Below, piece by piece: positions 61,526 to 64,000 of a DNA stretch of 64,000 nucleotides. The stretch comes from Candidatus Heimdallarchaeota archaeon (GTDB lineage: Archaea > Asgardarchaeota > Heimdallarchaeia > JABLTI01), in assembly GCA_019056785.1 (NCBI GenBank), contig DXJV01000059.1, positions 1 to 64,000 of the forward strand, given 5' to 3'. Each line of letters opens with the position of its first letter. Within the stretch, counting starts at the first letter, position 1. A model generated the notes under the pieces. It was not told where the DNA came from. It was given only the letters and a program-made list of their open reading frames with translations, and did not search any database. A program made the position numbers and the translations under genes.

Positions 61526-61715
61526 TTTTAGGTTTACAATATTCTTTCGTGGTCTTTTTCCTTCAGAAATCCCATATAAAAGCATTACTTGACCCTTGCT
61601 TTTATAGGTCTTTTTGAAGGCTTTCTTATCGCCAAGTAAATAATAGCTCTTAATCTTAAAATACCTTTCATAAACATAGCAAAGGCAATTTTGGAAGGTT
61701 TTAACAGAAAAATGA

Positions 61716-61751
61716 CCCCAAAAATAACATCTCGGTGTTAATTTTTTGGGG
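61716..61751. terminator. strong hairpin near the DUF202 gene
   Basis: CCCCAAAAA (61716-61724) pairs with TTTTT-GGGG (61743-61751), and the inner AACA (61726-61729) pairs with TGTT (61736-61739) around TCTCGG. It is a stem of about 14 bp with one or two bulges. It lies at the end of the non-coding gap and upstream of the DUF202 ATG at 61867. It could end an upstream RNA or act in the leader. Confidence 0.5.
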
Positions 61752-61866
61752 AAAGGTAAAACTCGTTTGGTTATTCCTATTTCGCTCCTATCAATTTATT
61801 TATTTTCTTAGTCATTTTCTTTTTAAGTCGAAGCGATTACACACACAAAACAACAGATACTTTTGG

Positions 61867-62190
61867 ATGTTTGAAACAAAAATGAAGAGAAGATTATACA
61901 ATATTGACCCGAAAGAATTAATCCTCCGGGATCATCTTGCAATTGACCGGACTAAGCTGGCTAATGAACGCAATTTCCTGGCATTTGTACGAACTGCCCT
62001 TGCCTTTGTTGCGGGTGGTTTTGGGCTAATAAAGTTTGTCGATGAGCTTGCGTATATTGTTATTGGTTGGATCCTTGTGGGAATTGGAGCTATTGTTCTC
62101 GGTTTTGGTTTCTATCGTTACCTTAAATTCAAAAAAGTCATTGACAGTATGCAACATCCAGAAGAAGAAAGTACAACAACCTCAAATTAA
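61867..62190 (+). CDS. DUF202 (YidH-like) membrane protein
   Basis: A protein of about 107 residues. The family block is LAIDRTKLANERNFLAFVRT, where N-E-R-x-x-L-x-x-x-R-T is the DUF202 signature. Two membrane helices follow (ALAFVAGGFGLIKFV and VIGWILVGIGAIVLGFGFY), with a charged tail. ATG 61867 is preferred over a GTG at 61735, whose extra N terminus would include the hairpin. ATG 61882 (MKRRLYNIDPK) is also possible. DUF202 proteins are small inner-membrane proteins of unknown role. It is convergent with the Fae-Hps gene. Confidence 0.8.
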   Translation: MFETKMKRRLYNIDPKELILRDHLAIDRTKLANERNFLAFVRTALAFVAGGFGLIKFVDELAYIVIGWILVGIGAIVLGFGFYRYLKFKKVIDSMQHPEEESTTTSN

Positions 62191-62216
62191 TGAGTATAAC
62201 AACAAAAACAAAAAGA

Positions 62217-62243
62217 AAAGGGAAAGGAACGTTTGTTCCCTTT
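62217..62243. terminator. bidirectional terminator between DUF202 and Fae-Hps genes
   Basis: AAAGGGAA (62217-62224) and TTCCCTTT (62236-62243) pair around an 11-nt loop that itself can form GGAAC/GTTCC. On the minus strand it follows the Fae-Hps stop at once and is followed by a TTTTCTTTTTG run. On the plus strand it lies 27 nt after the DUF202 stop. Confidence 0.65.
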
Positions 62244-63504
62244 AATAGTCTAATTTGTCGAAAAGGCGCATTGTGTCTGGCTCGATTTCCATCTCATCGA
62301 GGAAGCGCATAGCTGCCCTGTTTGGATCACTCGAGCGATAAATGTATCTACCCACGATAATGATATCAGCACCGGCTTTCAATGCATCATTTAATGGTTT
62401 GCCGGGTTTCAAACCTCCAGCAACTGCTGCCAGTCCGCCAGTAATCTTTTTGATTTGTTTAATGTCGCCCCAAACGCTTCGTGAAGCAGACGTGCCTTCT
62501 TTCTTTGCTGCGCCGGTTTTCTGAGCATCTTCTTGATCAATGCCACGATGAAGAATAACCACTTTTGGCTTTTCTTTTAAGCGTCCCAGCATCGCCAGAA
62601 ATTCTGTCTGTGTGGTATTAAGAGAGTCAATCCAGGCATGGACTCCTCGTTTATTACAGGCACGAATGAACTCGGCAATGGTGCTTTCCGGAGCAATCCC
62701 GGACACTACAACCGCATTTGCAGTGGCATCTGCAGCAGCATTTACTTCCGCTCGTCCTACATCGAGAGTTTTCATATCAGCAATAATGTACGCGCCCGGT
62801 TTGATCTGGCGCATTCGACCGACAGTTTCTTCAATGCCGTATTTTTTGATGTAAGGTGTACCAATTTCAATGATGATCCGCTCTGACTTTGGTAGTTGTT
62901 CAACAATTTTAACTGCTTGAGATAGCGAACCAACATCTAAAGCTATTTGTAAATAAGGCGGGTTCCAAAGAGTTTGTGGTTTGAATTTCATCACGGGATG
63001 CTTAGCACGGTCCTTTTCAGCAATGAGTTTCTTGAGTGGTGGATAGTCGCTTAGAGCACGCTTAATTGCTAAGCGGGTAGCACCATAATTGTAATAATAA
63101 ATTTTGGATTCATCTTCGGCTTTTGGATGAATGTATACACTAACAATAATAACATATTTGAAAAGCTTCTCTTGGGGAATGTCACCTTCTGCAGCGGCAT
63201 CGGCGACGGCTTTAGCAACAGCCATTTGTGCCGGGCCAAAAATCTTTCCCGCTTGGTCGAGATTTTCAATTGTTACTTTCGGGACAATAAGTGTACGGGG
63301 GTGCGGTTGCAAGTTTGGTTTTATTAATGCTAACAAGGGTGTGTGGCCTTGTGAAAGCTGTGTCATACCATTTGCAAAAGCATGACCAACCGGTCCATCC
63401 TTATCGCCGATCATTAGATCAACATGCGCAAGTTCATTTCCCTTTCCCTGTAAAGCTTCACCTATGAAAAAGTCTGCCAATTTTTTTAAAACCACCGGGG
63501 TCAT
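62242..63504 (-). CDS. fae-hps: bifunctional formaldehyde-activating enzyme / 3-hexulose-6-phosphate synthase
   Basis: A 420-residue fusion. Residues about 1-165 are a Fae domain (GEALQGKGNELAHVDLMIGD with the active His27, then the PHPRTLIVPKV block). Residues about 190-400 are a hexulose-6-phosphate synthase of the OMP decarboxylase fold (LQIALDVGSLSQAV, IADMKTLDVGRAE, ADATANAVVVSGIA, VILHRGIDQED). The DMKTLD block holds the catalytic acid and base. Archaeal Fae-Hps proteins use H4MPT for formaldehyde and link it to ribulose-5-phosphate, often running in reverse to make ribose-5-phosphate where the oxidative pentose phosphate pathway is missing. The isomerase Phi is not in the window. Two palindromes lie in the promoter region. 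Confidence 0.93.
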   Translation of the reverse strand: MTPVVLKKLADFFIGEALQGKGNELAHVDLMIGDKDGPVGHAFANGMTQLSQGHTPLLALIKPNLQPHPRTLIVPKVTIENLDQAGKIFGPAQMAVAKAVADAAAEGDIPQEKLFKYVIIVSVYIHPKAEDESKIYYYNYGATRLAIKRALSDYPPLKKLIAEKDRAKHPVMKFKPQTLWNPPYLQIALDVGSLSQAVKIVEQLPKSERIIIEIGTPYIKKYGIEETVGRMRQIKPGAYIIADMKTLDVGRAEVNAAADATANAVVVSGIAPESTIAEFIRACNKRGVHAWIDSLNTTQTEFLAMLGRLKEKPKVVILHRGIDQEDAQKTGAAKKEGTSASRSVWGDIKQIKKITGGLAAVAGGLKPGKPLNDALKAGADIIIVGRYIYRSSDPNRAAMRFLDEMEIEPDTMRLFDKLDY

Positions 63505-63525
63505 TTTTTTTACTTTGTGTGTTAA

Positions 63526-63552
63526 CTTCGAAGGCTTAACTTTATTAAGTTA
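63526..63552 (-). promoter_or_regulatory. palindromes in the fae-hps promoter
   Basis: CTTCGAAG (63526-63533) is a perfect 8-bp palindrome. TAACTT-TATT-AAGTTA (63537-63552) is a perfect 6-bp dyad. On the minus strand the latter contains TTAATAAAG, a TATA-like box about 37-45 nt before the ATG at 63504. Stacked dyads over a TATA box suggest regulator binding. Confidence 0.45.
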
Positions 63553-63772
63553 TCTAATTTTGTAATAATTCCCAGATAATATTTTCAAGAGAAGAAGGCT
63601 TAGAAATGTTAAAAGCTGGGAGACCTGTTGCTCTTTTTTATTCTTTGATTGGAAATGCTATCATATTGAAACATAATCAAATTCGAGATTACTTTTTCAA
63701 GCAACAATGATGAATTCAGATTTTTTTCATAAGAATGTCTATGCAAATTGTCATTCATTTGTACCATTGTGA

Positions 63773-64000
63773 TTAATATTTCATGCTAATTCTCTTTTGA
63801 ATCTCCTTCTCGAAATTTGTTGTTCGATAGAATTTCTCGCGGAGCATAGAAAGAAGTATCTTTAGATACGCCTTTTTTACATCATAAAAATCTCTGGCCG
63901 GAACCTCAGAAATTCCTCCACCTGGGAAATGAATTTCGTATTTCTTAACTAAACCTAGAAATTTCTTCTTTAAATGAATGCTATTTGCAGCAATTTCATT
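63773..64000 (-). CDS. C-terminal fragment of a gene entering from the right, function unknown
   Basis: A 75-residue open frame with stop at 63773-63775 continues past the right edge. It contains FPGGGISEVPARDFYDVKKA and a charged, helical C terminus. Codon composition is protein-like and no stop occurs in the frame. No family is recognised. Confidence 0.5.
   Translation of the reverse strand, partial: NEIAANSIHLKKKFLGLVKKYEIHFPGGGISEVPARDFYDVKKAYLKILLSMLREKFYRTTNFEKEIQKRISMKY

Larger units (their letters stand above)
61285..61866. other. 580-nt non-coding stretch with structured elements
   Basis: The gap between the 74-residue gene and the DUF202 gene holds no convincing ORF. Both ORFs in it (61341-61592 plus, 61364-61585 minus) have poor composition and overlap each other. 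Its central part, about 61439-61525, is richer in G+C than its flanks and can fold with a 9-bp closing stem. A strong hairpin lies at 61716-61751. It may hold a non-coding RNA. Confidence 0.4.

Noticed and set aside
61341..61592. 83-residue plus-strand ORF in the long gap
   Set aside because: Composition is odd, no ribosome site is clear, and an opposite-strand ORF (61364-61585) covers the same bases; the stretch looks more like structured non-coding DNA.
1..64000. tRNA or rRNA genes
   Set aside because: A visual scan of the intergenic gaps found no T-loop, anticodon-stem or rRNA-like sequence; tRNAscan and Infernal would be the decisive tests.

Overview
The window looks like a chromosomal stretch from an AT-rich archaeon, most probably an Asgard (Promethearchaeota) lineage. 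The archaeal signs are AT-rich TATA-type promoters, a cupin-type phosphoglucose isomerase, a fused formaldehyde-activating enzyme/hexulose-phosphate synthase, an archaeosortase, a HerA ATPase, and frequent TTG/GTG starts. The Asgard signs are a block of small GTPases, including an Arf-type one, next to longin/roadblock-like proteins. No tRNA, rRNA, CRISPR array, transposon or prophage was recognised. Taxonomy below phylum level cannot be settled from the sequence alone.

Layout. 1-8 kb: end of a cupin sugar-phosphate isomerase, two tandem CaCA-type cation exchangers, two tandem amidohydrolases and an FAD glycerol-3-phosphate dehydrogenase. 8-13.6 kb: a NuoC-like subunit followed by one polypeptide fusing NuoI-, NuoB- and NuoD-like modules, then an alpha/beta hydrolase with a Cys at the nucleophile position, an M20 peptidase and an Lrp regulator. 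13.7-18.3 kb: a tight four-gene operon of two ABC-2 ATPases and two permeases. 18.5-23.7 kb: a PAS sensor with a degenerate kinase core, a HAD phosphatase, a zinc-ribbon CPBP membrane protease and a hydrogenase-maturation-type peptidase.

23.7-27.4 kb is the most unusual block. It holds a Ras-like GTPase, a longin-like protein, and two paralogous proteins made of an Arf-like G domain plus a C-terminal roadblock/longin-like domain, one canonical and one degenerate. The layout resembles the eukaryotic Rag/Gtr heterodimer with its longin-containing regulators. A similar C-terminal domain appears on the cytosolic side of the giant single-pass surface protein at 43.3-48.6 kb.

27.5-36.7 kb: a GalT-like enzyme, a small winged-helix regulator behind an operator-like palindrome, an archaeosortase, zinc-ribbon and secreted beta-propeller proteins, a HEAT protein, and an S9 peptidase whose promoter region is duplicated. 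36.7-39.9 kb: sulfotransferase, APS kinase and ATP sulfurylase, a complete sulfate-to-PAPS-to-sulfonated-product cassette. 40-57 kb: a large helical protein, a ChrB-type protein, the giant surface protein, a GNAT multidomain protein, a GH38 alpha-mannosidase, a TPR membrane protein and another GNAT. 57-64 kb: HerA, two membrane proteins with striking Cys tetrapeptide repeats, a DUF2085 protein, small proteins, a possible structured RNA, a DUF202 protein and Fae-Hps.

Taken together, much of the region concerns the cell surface and envelope: sulfation, glycan trimming, surface adhesin, sorting, and ABC-2 export. This is combined with a GTPase/longin signalling block and central sugar-phosphate/C1 metabolism.
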